A stretch of 64,000 nucleotides of DNA from Labia minor (Eukaryota > Arthropoda > Insecta > Dermaptera > Spongiphoridae), in the NCBI GenBank assembly GCA_963082975.1, contig OY720345.1:12426491-12490490 (forward strand), in the 5' to 3' direction. Positions 44,770 to 57,114 of this stretch are shown one piece after another; position 1 is the first letter of the stretch; each line of letters opens with the position of its first letter. The translations under genes were made by a program, and so were the position numbers. The notes beneath the pieces are model-generated. The model had not been told where the DNA came from. It ran no database searches and worked only from the letters and a program-made list of their open reading frames with translations.

Positions 44770-45610
44770 AGAGGTCTGTTCAAAAGAAAAGGTGAATTTT
44801 TAACTTTCGCTGGCTGTGTAAATTATCGAAATTTTTTTGTCATTTTGGTACACATATGTTTCTCATATGTTGACATCATCAGCCACTTTGGATTAGTAGT
44901 TTGTTTTTGACAACTGAAAAAGTTAGTCACGTTTTTGTGTGTTTTTCGATTTTTTACTTGAAAAAAATGGAATAAAGAATATGTATTCAATTTTGCGTTA
45001 AAAATGGAATAAAGTGCTCCAAGGCACTTAAAATTTTGACTGTGGTATTCGGAGAGCCTACTTAGTCTTAAAAAAAAAGAAGAGCCAAGTCCGAAAAAAA
45101 CACGCCAAGTTCGATCAAATGTGAAGGTTTTGCTCACTGTTTACTTCGATTACAATGGCGTGCTGAATCATGAGTTCTTGCCAACAGGTCGTACTGTTAA
45201 CAAGGAATACTCCAAGGAAGTTATGCAACATTTATGTGGAACAATACGGCTCAAACGATTGGAATTGTGGAAAAACAAATCATGCTCCAGCTCCAAAAAC
45301 AACACCGTAATCATGCCTTACCACCGTATTCACCAGATTTGGCTACATGCAACTTTTTCCTATTTCCAAAACGGAAGAGACCAATGAAAGGAATGCGTTT
45401 TGCCACAATTGATGAGATAAAGTCGGAATCGAAGAACGAGCCACACCGAAACGCGCATTTCAGAAGTGCTTCGACGATTGGAAGAAGTGCAGTCATAAGT
45501 GCATTATATCTGAGAATAATTACTTTCAAGGCGACAAAATGGATATTGTTGAATAAATAAATACTTTTCGAAATAATTCAAAATTCACCTTTTCTTTTGA
45601 ACAGGCCTCG
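44770..45610 (+). mobile_element. mariner element, degenerate, with both ends
   Basis: Ends GAGGTCTGTTCAAAAGAAAA and its complement TTTTCTTTTGAACAGGCCTC, next to TA. Coding blocks on plus: VYFDYNGVLNHEFLPTG (first-aspartate region), PPYSPDLATCNFFLFPK (third-aspartate region) and KRPMKGMRFATIDEIKSES. They lie in shifting frames with internal loss, 841 bases versus about 1.3 kb. Same family as 7313-7905. Confidence 0.85.
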
Positions 45611-45915
45611 TATTAATAAATGCATTATTATTTAATGCAATTTTATATAAATATGTAGTTTATTTAATAAAAATATTAATTTAATTATTATAAAATATTT
45701 TTATATAGTAAATCTAAAGTTTCTAAAGTTAAACATTAAATAATTAATTAGCATTTATCATTTTAAACAAATCAGTTCAATATTATATTATATTTCAATT
45801 ATTTAGATTCTATAAATAATATAATTATTTTTTTTTAAATATATGTAGATTCTTTAATTTGAAATATTTTACATGTAAAATTTTGGTAAAAAAAAACTAG
45901 AGATATATTTATAAT

Positions 45916-46178
45916 CAGTGATGTAATGGTAAAATAAGAAGTAAGGGAACGTATAGTGGGAGCAAAAAAAGTCCTATTTTCAGTAAACTATTGTTTTCTA
46001 TATAAGTTTTTATTTTCTCTTATTCTTACTAGTATAGAAAATATTAACGAACACAAAAAAAGAAATTCTATCAGTTTTAAGATTTAAATGGGAGTTGTCG
46101 GGACATGAAAAAGTACTTGACGCGTTCCGGTTCTGAAAAAAGGTAAGGGAACGTCGTTCCCCTCCCAACACACCACTG
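45916..46178. mobile_element. hAT-like MITE (family H1), copy 2
   Basis: Perfect 8-base target duplication TTTATAAT (45908-45915 and 46179-46186). Ends CAGTGATGTAATGG and ACACCACTG. Reverse orientation relative to 9241-9509, with which it shares the whole length. Confidence 0.9.
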
Positions 46179-46186
46179 TTTATAAT

Positions 46187-46480
46187 AATTATTTAAAAAT
46201 TGAAATATCTGGTCACACACTTATATAATGTTTGAGTCTTCAAAATATTTAACATTAACCTGAAATGATTAGATATTTATATTTAATTATTTTCTTTCAT
46301 TGTATATAAACGAATAAAGATTACCTCCTAATAAGTAAGTTTATAATGCTAAGGAGAGAATAATTGATTAGAGATGAGAGTGAAGGAGGAACATGTTGAT
46401 AATATTTACATTAAATAAATATATGTAATATTTTTTTTTTATTTTAGTATTATATGATGGATGAGAATAGGAAGTGATAA
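46187..46480. other. AT-rich stretch, nothing recognised
   Basis: No supported feature. Confidence 0.45.
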
Positions 46481-46730
46481 ATTCTGATTTGTCAAATAAG
46501 CGTTTTCTTTCCCTCTCTCCCCTTTCCCAGGTGGGTGGCAAAAGACATTTGTAATTTGCCAGTAGGCCACCCACATGCCACTCTGGTCCACCTGATGATG
46601 AAATACAGCATCCCTGCAGTCATTATCACCCAGCCAAAACACCCTAAATTCTTTCATCTTTAACCGAAAAGAGTAAAAATCTTTGAAAAAAAACTGACAC
46701 ACCACATAATTTATACAAAATATCACTTAA
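46481..46730. other. Non-repetitive island with a hairpin
   Basis: About 4.3 kb upstream of the SoxE start. Contains GTGGGTGG (46531-46538) pairing with CCACCCAC (46567-46574), with CAAA/TTTG continuing the stem, then CCACCTGATGATG. A 95-codon minus frame spans it without a recognised domain. Candidate enhancer or structured RNA. Confidence 0.3.
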
Positions 46731-46879
46731 TAAGTGCCAAAAATAAGAAAATAAAAAATTGCTCTCTGTCAATCATATGAAACTCATAATTATCATTTTA
46801 ATAAAACCAAATTTTATCTAAATCCCTTTTTTTCTTTAAAATTTCCATTTTATTATGGAAAAATGGTTATCAATGAATC

Positions 46880-47214
46880 ATTCAAAATATTGCCCAAGGC
46901 TAGCAACAACTCTTTTCCCGTCTATCTGGAAGAGCTTGAATACCGTAAGAGTATAAGTGATCATCTTTTGAGGTAATCCACGAATCAAGCCATTTTATAT
47001 AAGTGAAATCGCTGATTCGTCAGACCATGTGATATCAAACGGAACAAGTAATAATTGAATATCTGGAGAATATGGCGGGTGTGGTAGAATTGTCTATTTG
47101 AGCGTTTATAAGTAGATGTTAACTGATTTAGCAAAATGATGAGGTCAAAGCATTACCATACTGTAGAATTACTTTTTTGTGCCTCTGCTTGCATTGAGGC
47201 CGCTTTTTGTGCAG
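46880..47214 (-). mobile_element. mariner transposase relic (second lineage)
   Basis: Reading minus: RPQCKQRHKKVILQYGNA, then TTPAIFSRYSIITCS, then SDFTYIKWLDSW and YGIQALPDRREKSCC. These align with the mariner blocks RHKKVILQHDNARPH, PPYSPDLAPSDYHLF, WLDSW and GIxxLPERWEKVV. Heavily decayed, with stops, and the ends are not recognised. Confidence 0.6.
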
Positions 47215-47245
47215 TTAATAGTACAATAAAATGATAATGTTTATT

Positions 47246-48000
47246 GAAGTTTATAAAATCCTTATTTGTTTGCAATTGATTGCTATATATCTTGTTAGAA
47301 AAATATTTACTATTGTATATAAGGCATAAAGATATATAATAATATATTTTAAAAAAGTAATAAAATTAGTCCTACAATAAAATATTAATAATATTAATAT
47401 ATATTTTTAATAAAAACTTATTTTTCCTAAGATTTATTAAATTTAAAGTTATTTTTTTCTTTACAATTTCTTTCGCCCTTAAAAAATAAAAATCATTTGT
47501 GGTAATAATAGATTTTGTTGTAGTTACTACATAATATTTATAATTATATTATAATAAAATTTAAATATACAATTTATGTCACATATATATGTAGTTTCTT
47601 ATATAAAATTAATAAAATATATGAAGATCAAATTGTACATTACACATTTTGAAATCTAGTATTCTAAGTAGTTGAAAATTAAATATTATAATAAGTAAAA
47701 CTTTCTTTTTCTCACCTAATTCTTTACTAAAATTAATTTCAAAAATAATCATATGATCCTATATAGGCCTAATTTTTGTATTTTAGGTATTAATTCATAT
47801 TCTCATTAATATAGAGTATTTATAATACAATTTCGTTCTTTTGAATTTCTATTTTTTGTAAATTTCTTTTGTGTGTAAGATTTCTCGGTGACTCAGTCTA
47901 TCAGCATTAAAAAATCATGTTTCTTCCTGGACTTTGTATACCTAATAATAAACATTATGTACTTGGTAATGTCTTCAAGCAAGTTTAAGAGTATTGTATT
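47246..48000. other. AT-rich stretch, nothing recognised
   Basis: No supported feature. The LINE below may extend somewhat into its right end. Confidence 0.45.
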
Positions 48001-48002
48001 TT

Positions 48003-48800
48003 CTATATGATTCTTCCTTTGAGTCGAAGTTGCAACGCCTGTTATTATGCAGTAAAGGGGCTTATTTTGTCTAAATTATTATCAAAAGGAATTAAAATTA
48101 AAATATATAAAACAATTATTTTGCCGGTTATATTATACGGGTGTGAGACGTGGTCTATGACCTTGGGAGACGAGAGTAGATTTAAAATATTAGAGCAGTG
48201 ATTCCCAAAGTGGGCATTGGGACGATCCAGGGAGGCGGTGATGGCCACAAGGTGCATTTAGGGAAAATTACTGGTATATTACTTTTCTATTCTGAGATCA
48301 ATAAATAGATACATAAATTCCATGTTTCTAATTTACACCTTTATTTATAATATTTTGCAAATAGGTGCATTTATCTTTCTGTTTAATTGTTATTAAAATT
48401 AAAAAAAATTAATTTCCAAGGGGGTGCTGAGTAAATGTTTTTCTGGAAAGGGGGCGCTTGGCCAAATAAGTTTGGGAACCACTGTATTAGAGAATATGAG
48501 TCTTCGCAGCATTTATGGGCCAATGAAAGATGAGGTCACCAGGGAATTTCAGAGACTGCATAAAGAGGAATTGCATGACCTCTATGCATCCCCAAACATA
48601 GTTGGAGTAATAAATTCAAGAAGGTTACGATGTAATTAGAATGGGAGAGGAAAGAATAGCGAAAAATATATTTGTCGGGAGACCGATTGGGAAGACAAAG
48701 GACGAGGTGGGTGGACAATGTAGGAAGGGACGTGAGAGAGATTGGAGAGGGTAGGGATTGGATGGTTGGTTAACACTTGAATAAATGTGGTTGTTATGTC
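48003..48800 (+). pseudogene. RTE-like LINE, 3' part of reverse transcriptase ORF
   Basis: Plus frame 48007-48195: IYKTIILPVILYGCETW, the RT thumb motif typical of RTE-related LINEs. After an inserted MITE it resumes as NMSLRSIYGPMKDE and EFQRLHKEELHDLY, then VINSRRLR, with a MGEERIAK-like block in another frame, the usual RTE C-terminal region. The tail ends in GATAGATAGAT. A related 3' piece lies at 56460-56790. Confidence 0.75.
48196..48484. mobile_element. hAT-like MITE nested in the LINE
   Basis: Ends CAGTGATTCCCAAAG and TTTGGGAACCACTG. Perfect 8-base target duplication TATTAGAG (48188-48195 and 48485-48492). It interrupts the LINE reading frame, so it inserted after the LINE copy. Confidence 0.92.
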
Positions 48801-49742
48801 AAAAAACTTTTATAGAGATAGATAGATTATCCATATTAGGTATGTAAACATATTCCTTTGAATAATTTCATTAATCCTTCTTTTATTCACATCTTCAACT
48901 AATATTGTAAATTCACTTTGCCATAATAAAAAATTTAAAAACAACAACAAATTACTAATAACAAATATAATATTTTAAATTCAATTATGATATTTTAATT
49001 CCCAATACAAAATCAAACTTCTAATTTATAAAATAACTGTTAATTATTTTGGAATATAGGAATGGGGGGGGGGGTATTCTAATAATATAAGCAAAAATTA
49101 AATAAAGTAACGTAATTTTGTTTTTGCAAGTAAGTATTTCTTAAATAGGATTGCATAATTTGAAGTAATACTCGTATTTGAAAAATACAGAGTAAAAATT
49201 GTATGTAAGATAGTTTTGATAAAACTACTTTTTGTGATTACCCTTTTTCTGCCATCAAATGAGAAAATCTAATATTAATTAAGGTATAACTTGCTTGTTT
49301 TGTTATTAAAGACACAATTGATTAAGTCAATGCAATTAGTTAAAATGATTGCTTGTTTATATTTTTATAAAATATAATTTTAATCATTTAGTTATATAAA
49401 TCAGTTTAATAAATTTATAATTTGTCTTTGTAACTTAAAAAAAACAATCAAAATTTTTGTAATTTATTTAATTTACAATCTATAATTTTATGATTTAATA
49501 AAATCCTTTTATATTTAGACAATTAATATTCAAAATAATTTACAATCGACTCGGAAAGACGACGATATCCTTCATGAAGTCCAAAAAAAAAAAAAAAAAA
49601 AATTTGTTGGTCTTTGATATGTAACTATAATTGTGGATCACGTTTAAGTGAGTCTCTTTATAATCTTTAACATAAACTTGTTAATACATGGTTTATATAT
49701 ATAATATATATATATATAGTTAGATCTGTTATATAGTTAAAC
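48801..49742. other. AT-rich stretch, nothing recognised
   Basis: Only poly-G (49066-49074) and poly-A (49585-49602) runs and a (TA)n at 49693-49720. Confidence 0.5.
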
Positions 49743-49750
49743 TGTTAGAT

Positions 49751-49957
49751 CAGTGATTATCAACCTTTTTTTTACCGCGGCACACTTTTAATGGTTTGAA
49801 TATTTGGCGGCACACAAAGAAAAAGATAAGTGTAAAAGTCTACCATATTAAAAAAAAGTGGTCCCAAAAACGGTTTGTTTTAGAACCATATTGAAAAAAT
49901 TTAGAAAAAAGTCGGAAATGTTTAAGAGCCTCATAATCTCGTGGTTGAGAATCACTG
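49751..49957. mobile_element. hAT-like MITE (family H2), copy 2
   Basis: Perfect 8-base target duplication TGTTAGAT (49743-49750 and 49958-49965). Ends CAGTGATTATCAACC and GGTTGAGAATCACTG. Same interior as 15687-15862. Confidence 0.92.
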
Positions 49958-49965
49958 TGTTAGAT

Positions 49966-50347
49966 TATTATTATTATTATTAAATTATTATTATATTAAA
50001 CTTAAAATAAAACATTTTGAAGTTATAAAATTAATAGATTTAATAGATCATAAAAAGTTAATATAATCAAATAAATAAGTTAATAAAATATACAAAAATC
50101 CATTTGTAAAGAAATATATATTTATCTGTTACATGTATATACATATTACTGGTTGATCACGTTTAGAATTGTTTCATTTATAAAATAACATTATAAAATT
50201 GAGTGATAATATAGATAGGTATCTTCTTTTAATTCTGCCATATGGCGTCCGCTAATATATAGATAGATTAATCAACATATGTATAGATAGGTATACATAT
50301 GTTAATATATTTCATATAAGATAAAATTATATTTTATATAGTATTGG
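49966..50347. other. AT-rich stretch, nothing recognised
   Basis: No supported feature. Confidence 0.5.
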
Positions 50348-51167
50348 CAGTGGCGTAATCCGGATTTGATCTTGGGGGGGGGGGGGGGGTTGACTAGTCG
50401 CTCCATCTTCCTTTGGCTCCCCCCCCCCCTTCTCGGGCTCTCTCAAAGACAAATTTTCAGTAAGATTTTTTTTTAAATTTAAATATATTTAAAAAAGTTT
50501 TGTAAATGAAACACTGATTTTACAAAATCAGGCAAAAAAAATTTATTTTTGTATTTTATTTACACTTATTCACAGTTTTAGAAAGAAAATATTTTTTTCT
50601 CAGCTATAAGTAGATATCATTTTAGCTTTCCTCATGGATAGTCGGAACATTTGGAAAAATTTTGCTCCGAGATTTTTTGAGATCTCCACTTTTCAGACGG
50701 TTTTGAATCTAAAACTTAAAAAAAAAAATTGATCCGGCCGGCGGGTGGTTCGTTACCGAGATTTCGTCTAAACGAAATGAGATATTGTCTTGAAATTTGA
50801 TATTTAGATGTTTTTTTTTTGGGGAATGATGGTCGGGGATTGGATTGTTTTTGGACAAGATCGGACCATAAGTAAGAGTAGTTTAAAAAGGTATCAAAAC
50901 ACATTTTATTGATTTACTCAATAAATACCGATTTTTATGAGAATTATCATACTATCGTATTAAATTAATAGGGAATCGAATTTACTAAAAGTTTCATTAT
51001 ATTCATTTTTACCTAAACTTAATAATAAAGGAGTTATTTATAAAAAAAAAAACTACTTTAAGATGCCGAATTTTGAAAAAATTAAACTTAAGAAAATTTA
51101 GAAAAAAATAGATTTTATGTGAAGGAAGTGAAGCTCCCGAACCCCCCCCCCTCCCCCACCGCCACTT
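50348..51167. mobile_element. hAT-like element with CAGTGGCG ends
   Basis: Left end CAGTGGCGTAATCCGG followed by a G-run, right end a C-run followed by CCACCGCCACTT. The inverted ends and length of 0.8 kb suggest a non-autonomous DNA transposon. The interior GATTTCGTCTAAACGAAAT is a palindrome. No target duplication could be confirmed. Confidence 0.45.
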
Positions 51168-51226
51168 CCCTACGTGAACAAACGAAATTCGATTTTAATA
51201 TATATAAACAAATAAAAAAATTTTAC

Positions 51227-51324
51227 CGTTTCAGTTGTGAGATCAACTATTTCTTTATTGTCTTCTTCGCTATTCCTATTAACACCATCTGCTGTTTCTG
51301 AAGGTCTGGCTTCACCATCTAATT
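51227..51324 (-). CDS. Possible exon, acidic product (uncertain)
   Basis: I do not recognise it. On the minus strand a segment lies between an acceptor TTTAAG and a donor GTAAAA. It is open in one frame for 32 codons, reading DGEARPSETADGVNRNSEED then KEIVDLTTET. A 13-base piece with its own TTTTCAG and GTAAGA lies 5' of it at 51386-51398 and would join in frame. Such acidic N-terminal exons occur in some hAT transposase genes. It may belong to the neighbouring element or to a host gene. Confidence 0.3.
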
Positions 51325-51398
51325 CTTAAATGGAAAAGTATTTAAGAATTAATTCATTAATTTAAAAATTAAATTTCAAATCTTACCTTCTTTCTTAT

Positions 51399-52440
51399 TC
51401 TGAAAAAAATCAGTAATTAGTTTTCGCTTTATAATTTTTATGAAATTATCAATTAATGTATTAATAATAATAAATATTTAGAATTTGAGTAATATTTTAA
51501 TTATTTTAATTTTAATTAATCTATATTTTTATTTTTAAATAATAGTCAAATTTGGACAATCATCTAGTAATCTTATATTAAGTCTTTTGTTTTTTATGAT
51601 TTAGGAGAAATAATAAAAAATAATTCTTATTTTTCTTATTTCTTATATTAAATTCTTTACGAAAAAATAAAATTTGTTAAAATTTTTTTAAAATAAAATA
51701 AACTTATTTTTTATACACTAAGTTATACTTTAAGAATTTTTTTTCAAATAAAAAGAAGGATTATATTTTTTCTTTTTTATTTGTAATTTAGTTCATTATG
51801 TACATAATATATAGCAATTTGAATTTTTTTCCCTCCTTGGGGGGGGGGGTGTTAAAACCCCAAACTGGTATTGGATACATGTTTTGGACATATATATTGT
51901 TTTTAATTTAATTTAAATATTTTGCATTATCAATATAAATCCAACTGAATTTGATGTTTGATATTTATTTGAAGTGTTTTTAGATTTTATTTAATTTTTT
52001 TTTTTTTTTTTTGAATGGATGATTGAAATGTACAATGTATGATATGTTAGTTGCTTTGACACCCCCCTCCACTTCTATTTCTCCTTGTTTCTCCTCCTGT
52101 CTGCCTTAAAAGTTTTATTCTCATTCATGTCGCTCTTAAGATGTTTAATTTAAAACTTTTCAATGATATTGATCATGAGGAAAAATGCTTCAAGTGAACA
52201 TTTAAAATTTTCATCAATTTGTAAAAGATATTTTCACCATTTTACTTTTATTTTTCATCATTTGACATCAAATTACTCGAGTTCGACAAATTGTTGACTC
52301 CCCCAAATAAATATTTGTTATTCGAAAATAATTTCTTTAAAAATAATATTATAATTGTTATTCAAATATGTCCATTAAAGGGTTAAAAATAATGAAGTCA
52401 TCAATATATATACAAGAATGATCTTGATAATATATGAAAT
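51399..52440. other. AT-rich stretch with poly-G and a small island
   Basis: A G-run at 51840-51850 followed by TGTTAAAACCCCAAACTGG, possibly another transposon edge, and a CT-rich island at 52050-52135. The rest is AT-rich. Confidence 0.4.
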
Positions 52441-52539
52441 AAAAAGAATCTAAGAGAGGCAGTAATTTAAAAAAAATGAAGTTTTTTGTCCCAAATTCGT
52501 TAAAGACGGTCTAAATATTTTGTAAAATATCCAAATGAA

Positions 52540-52820
52540 ATTAAACTAAAAAATACAGAACCAAAATAAAAATTCTGGATTTCAGGAGGAAATATAGAAA
52601 TTAAGAAAAGTTGAATTGGAGGAGGTTAACGAGTTTTGCTATTTGGAATGTTCATTAATATCGTAAAGTCATTACAAATATTATATATTATTCGAAAATC
52701 GAAATCAAGAAATGGAAGGAGTTCAGAACAAATTTCTAAAGTCGATCCTTGATTTAATTAGAAATGAATTATTTAATTATAAGAAAGTTACCTTAAATAA
52801 GGGAAATAAAAAGAATAACT
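52540..52820 (+). pseudogene. LINE reverse transcriptase relic
   Basis: The plus strand reads LEEVNEFCYLECSLI, matching the VEEFxYLGSLI motif of RTE/Jockey-type RT, and then EGVQNKFLKSILDLI, resembling the ExVQxxFLRxI motif further downstream. Frames are interrupted. No ends visible. Confidence 0.6.
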
Positions 52821-53398
52821 GAAATATTAAAAAATAAATAAATAAATAATAATAACATAAATCACTCAAATTAAAATAATATACAATACAAATTTAAGGT
52901 TATCTATTTTATTGAAAAGGTTTTTATTACATATAAATTTAATATTTATCTTCAATCTATAATATAAATTAAATATTAATCATAATATCAGAAAGAGAGA
53001 GAGAAAGAGAATATATGGCAGGGTGTCGTGAATAACGCCTAGCAGTTTGACAACTAAACAAATAGTATTTCGTAGACGGTTGCATAAATACACGGGGCTC
53101 CCATAAATTAATCTCAACTCACTTATCTAACAAACTTATAATAGTCAACAAATACTTGATGATGATACAATGATACAATGATTCTATAACTTGAAACAAT
53201 TTATCAATCATATTATTTTATATATTTTGTATTTGATTAATCTATATCTGAAATATTAAAATATTTGTATAATTTTAATCACAGACGAAATTTTAACCAA
53301 AAATTGATTTATATAATTAATTATATATCCTATTTATAATAACTTATTATTTAATAATTTTTTATTTAAACTCTTCTTTTACAATAAACTTCGGTATA
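52821..53398. other. AT-rich stretch with (GA)n and a small unique piece
   Basis: (GA)n at 52990-53012, then ATGGCAGGGTGTCGTGAATA and GTATTTCGTAGACGGTTGC (53015-53100). No assignment. Confidence 0.4.
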
Positions 53399-53727
53399 AT
53401 AGATTCCCAAAGTGGTCTATATGGACCCCTGGGGGTCTATTTTAACCTTCAGGGGGTCCACGGCAGCGAATAACAAATCTGGGGGTCCATCAAATGAAAA
53501 TTAAAAAAGGTAAATTGTTTTCTGACATGGATTTTTTGAATATGTCTCTAAAAAAATGGTAAATCGTTTTTCTGACATTGCTTTTGAAATATTTTTGATT
53601 TTTCAATAAGGCTCTAAAAAATGGTAAATTTTTTTTATAAAAAATCAAAATCAATTTAGGGGGTCTACTCAAAACCGAAAAACATGGCAAGGGGTCTACG
53701 ACACAAAAAAAAGTTTGGGAACCTATG
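53399..53727. mobile_element. hAT-like MITE (GGGGGTCCA type)
   Basis: Ends AGATTCCCAAAGTGG and AAGTTTGGGAACCTAT. The interior GACCCCTGGGGGTCTA and GGGGGTCCACGGCAGCG with repeats of AAAAATGGTAAAT are typical of hAT MITEs that end in TTCCCAAA. The target duplication is eroded. Confidence 0.7.
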
Positions 53728-54493
53728 ATTTAAATGATCAATTATAACTTTCATCACTAAGAGTAGTAGTTCAAAACCATCTAGAAAGTAGTTAATGAAG
53801 AGTAGTAAATATAGATGATATAGTTGAAAAGTAGTTATGAAATCAAAAAGTAGACGAATAAAATATAAATATATTAAATAATGTTGACTTTCATTAATTA
53901 ATTAATTAATTTTAATATAATTTATATGAAGTTTCCAATGAAATGTTTTTTATTTATAGAATCACACATTAATAAATGGATTTGATAAATGAAATTACTT
54001 CACTTATAGAATAATTACTAAGGAGTACTTTCCGGGTTAAATTTGTTCCAGTTGATCTATTCTCTAAAAAATCAATCATTTTTTGTTCTTTTTTTTTGTT
54101 TTTAGACAAGAATAACAATTAATAGAAGTGGAATATGTTTAGATTGTCGTCATCTATCAGCTTAACAGAAACTTTCAAATCTAAAAATGATTTAAAAATA
54201 AAAATTCAACGGGGATGTAAAATATATTGAAATGATCGAGATAGATAGATAGATAGATAGATATTCGGATCGATATTTACCTGGAATAATTTCTACACGT
54301 ATTTTCAGGATTTGAGCGGGTTTTCGGATATCAATACAATTTTAGATTCTTTTATGATTTAGCTAACATCTTATTATTAGCATTAATAAATTGAATATTT
54401 AAAATATTATTTATTTTTAACATTGTAAATATAGACAACAAAAATTATTATAACTCTGAAATATCAATGTCTAACTATTCCTACCTTTGTTAC

Positions 54494-54524
<31 letters not shown>

Positions 54525-54540
54525 GAGAATAAAAAAATGA
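53728..54540. other. AT-rich stretch with microsatellites
   Basis: (GATA)n at 54239-54262 and (GAAA/GA)n at 54495-54523. Nothing else recognised. Confidence 0.5.
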
Positions 54541-55014
54541 GTTGTGACCAGGCACAGAACCGACCGACGATTTGAAATAAATTAATTTTCAAACAACATT
54601 ATATATATATATATTTAAAGTATAAAAAAAATATATTTTTAAAATTTGAATTAAAATGACTAAATTATATTATCTTAGTTTATATTTTTAGTTTAATTAA
54701 TTAATTATTAATTACTACTAAACTTTAAGTGAAAAATTTCCGAAAATGAATATAAAATTAATACTTTGTAAACTACCGCTTCCGGCTTCCGGATATACAC
54801 CAAAAGCTGATGAATTCATGTTACTGATGCATTTTGATCCGTTGAGCCGTTGAAACTATACGGACACACAGACGGACGGACAGATGGACAAACATGATGC
54901 TAAAAATACTTTTTTTCTGTTAATAAAATGCATTATTCGTGAAGATATGTAAAAATCTCCATATGTGAAATTTGGTGTGAAAACAATACCTCCCTTTTAC
55001 TATCATCGGTCGGT
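54541..55014 (-). mobile_element. HelE Helitron-like element, copy 4
   Basis: On plus it begins GTTGTGACCAGGCACAG and GAACCGACCGACGATTTG, and ends ATACCTCCCTTTTACTATCA and TCGGTCGGTAAAA. It is the reverse of copies 1 and 5, internally shortened. Non-coding. Confidence 0.65.
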
Positions 55015-56450
55015 AAAAATATATTGTGCCGTTAAACAGATACCTCATTGAGTCTTAATAGTTTTTTAAATTTTGCAAAAATTAATTTTTACCGATATGA
55101 GAGATCTATTGTATTTTTACATCTATTAATACAAAGTTAAAATTATAAATTCCAAAAACTATTGAATAAAGAACTTTGGTAATTGTTTTTTTAGAAATAA
55201 TTTATTAAAGTGATTAGATTAACTAGATAATGGAATATCTGGTATATTTTTTCCCTTATATTACTATCTACACTTATATCACATCATTCTTTATATTCAA
55301 AGTATTTATAATATAAATTCTGATATTTTGATGTCGTTTTTATATAAAAATATTAAATATTTATCAATAAGTAAGGAATATATATTTTTTATAAATTAAT
55401 ATCTTATTATAACAATTATTATTATAATTATTAATATTATTATAATACTTTTTTTAATAAGTTTTCTTTATATAAGAGATAATGTTATCATATTTTATAA
55501 ATATGAAAATCATGCAACTACACTACTTTTTCCTTTAAACTGAATGAAATCGATTCATAAAAACATTCAAATAGTAAAATAAAAGGATAATTACAAAGTG
55601 TTAGAGTTAATGTTTAGAAGAGGAGGAAAGAAAAAGTGAAAAGAGAGAAAAAACAAAAATGAAAATGCATGTGAGGAAGAGGTAGAAAATATAATATAAA
55701 CATTATTAAGATTTTTTGACTTTTTTTTTTTGTTCCATCTGTGCTTATTTGTTTGTCTTTAATGAAGAAAAAAAATTTCCACTCATTATTTGTATGTATT
55801 TGTATTTTTTGTGTTTAATTATATGTATATACATACTAGGAATGATGGTTTGTAATGCAAACATTTCAAAATAATTGTATTGTATATTAACCAACAAGAA
55901 TAGTTTATATTTTCTTTTATAATAGAACTGGTAACAACTCGTGATATAATAAACATTTTTTTATACTACATATGTTATTTTTCATCTCTGTGACGATATT
56001 TAACTTGAATATTGTTAATAACAGCATTTATACCTTCATTCAATTATTTCCACCAAAATTTATTTCGTTACCCCCCCCCCCCCTTCCCCAAACTTCTCAT
56101 ACAAACTCATTTCTTTATATCTCCACTTTTATATTGTCATTCACAATGTCACTCTATACAATTATTAAACTTAACAAAAATAATTTTGAGTTCATTTTAA
56201 AAGAAAAGAAAAGAAAATTTTGGTTTTGAATCTTGGGGATTGATTAGATATACAAATATTATTACTTGTGGTCCTCTAAACAGATTAGGGGATCAGTCAG
56301 AGATAATATCAGGATGCTGATCTGTATAATAATAATAGGAAATATATATAAAATCGTTCAAAATTAACTTTATACTTTTTACAATCAGTTTGTAACGTTG
56401 AAACTGCTTTTACTGATCAATCAGATTTTAAATTTATCATCTCTTTAAGA
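55015..56450. other. AT-rich stretch, nothing recognised
   Basis: A purine-rich island at 55610-55685 and poly-C at 56071-56082. Open frames here are low-complexity. Confidence 0.45.
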
Positions 56451-56459
56451 GATATTAAT

Positions 56460-56790
56460 TACTCTAGTAAGATAGATATATCTCTGTGAGTCTACGGTCT
56501 TCATCCAAGTGAGCTTATCCTGAGCCACAACCATCCAACTCTTACCCTCTCCTATCTCTTTAATGTCTCTTCCTACTTAGCTCCCCCACCCTTCGCCATT
56601 CTTTCCTCTCCCATTCTAGCCACAAGTTCTGTCCATGGCAGTCTTCTCGATTTTAACGACCACTAACTATGTCTGGAGATGCATAGAGATCAAGCAATTT
56701 CACCTTATACAGTCTCTGCCATTCCTATTCACAAATACTCTCGACCCCTAAGGTCATAGATCACGCCTCAAACCCATATAATTCAAACAA
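56460..56790 (-). pseudogene. RTE-like LINE, 3' fragment
   Basis: The minus strand carries TGGCTAGAATGGGAGAGGAA and AGAATGGCGAAGG (MGEERMAK), colinear with 48620-48680. It is preceded by TTGCTTGATCTCTATGCATC matching 48573-48592. The 3' side ends in a GATA-like tail. Several stops. Confidence 0.7.
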
Positions 56791-57114
56791 CAAAAAATAT
56801 TTGTATTATATATTTTAATTTTGCTTCCCTTTGATAATACTTTTGACGAATTAAGCTCCTTTACTACATGCCAACAGGCGTTATCCGATTGCGATCTCGA
56901 TTTCACTTCTTCTCGAATATTTTTCTTTTTCGTGATTGCAAATTCAAGATAGAACTTTTGTAAAAATTCATTTGAGAGACGCTACTTTAAAGGTATCAAA
57001 AGTAATTAGTTTTTTTTTTATTGTCAAATTGATTAGTTTAGTTTATTCATTCATTGTGTACCTTTATGAATGAATGTGCTGGTAAATGTGTACACAACCA
57101 CTTTCCGGCATTCT

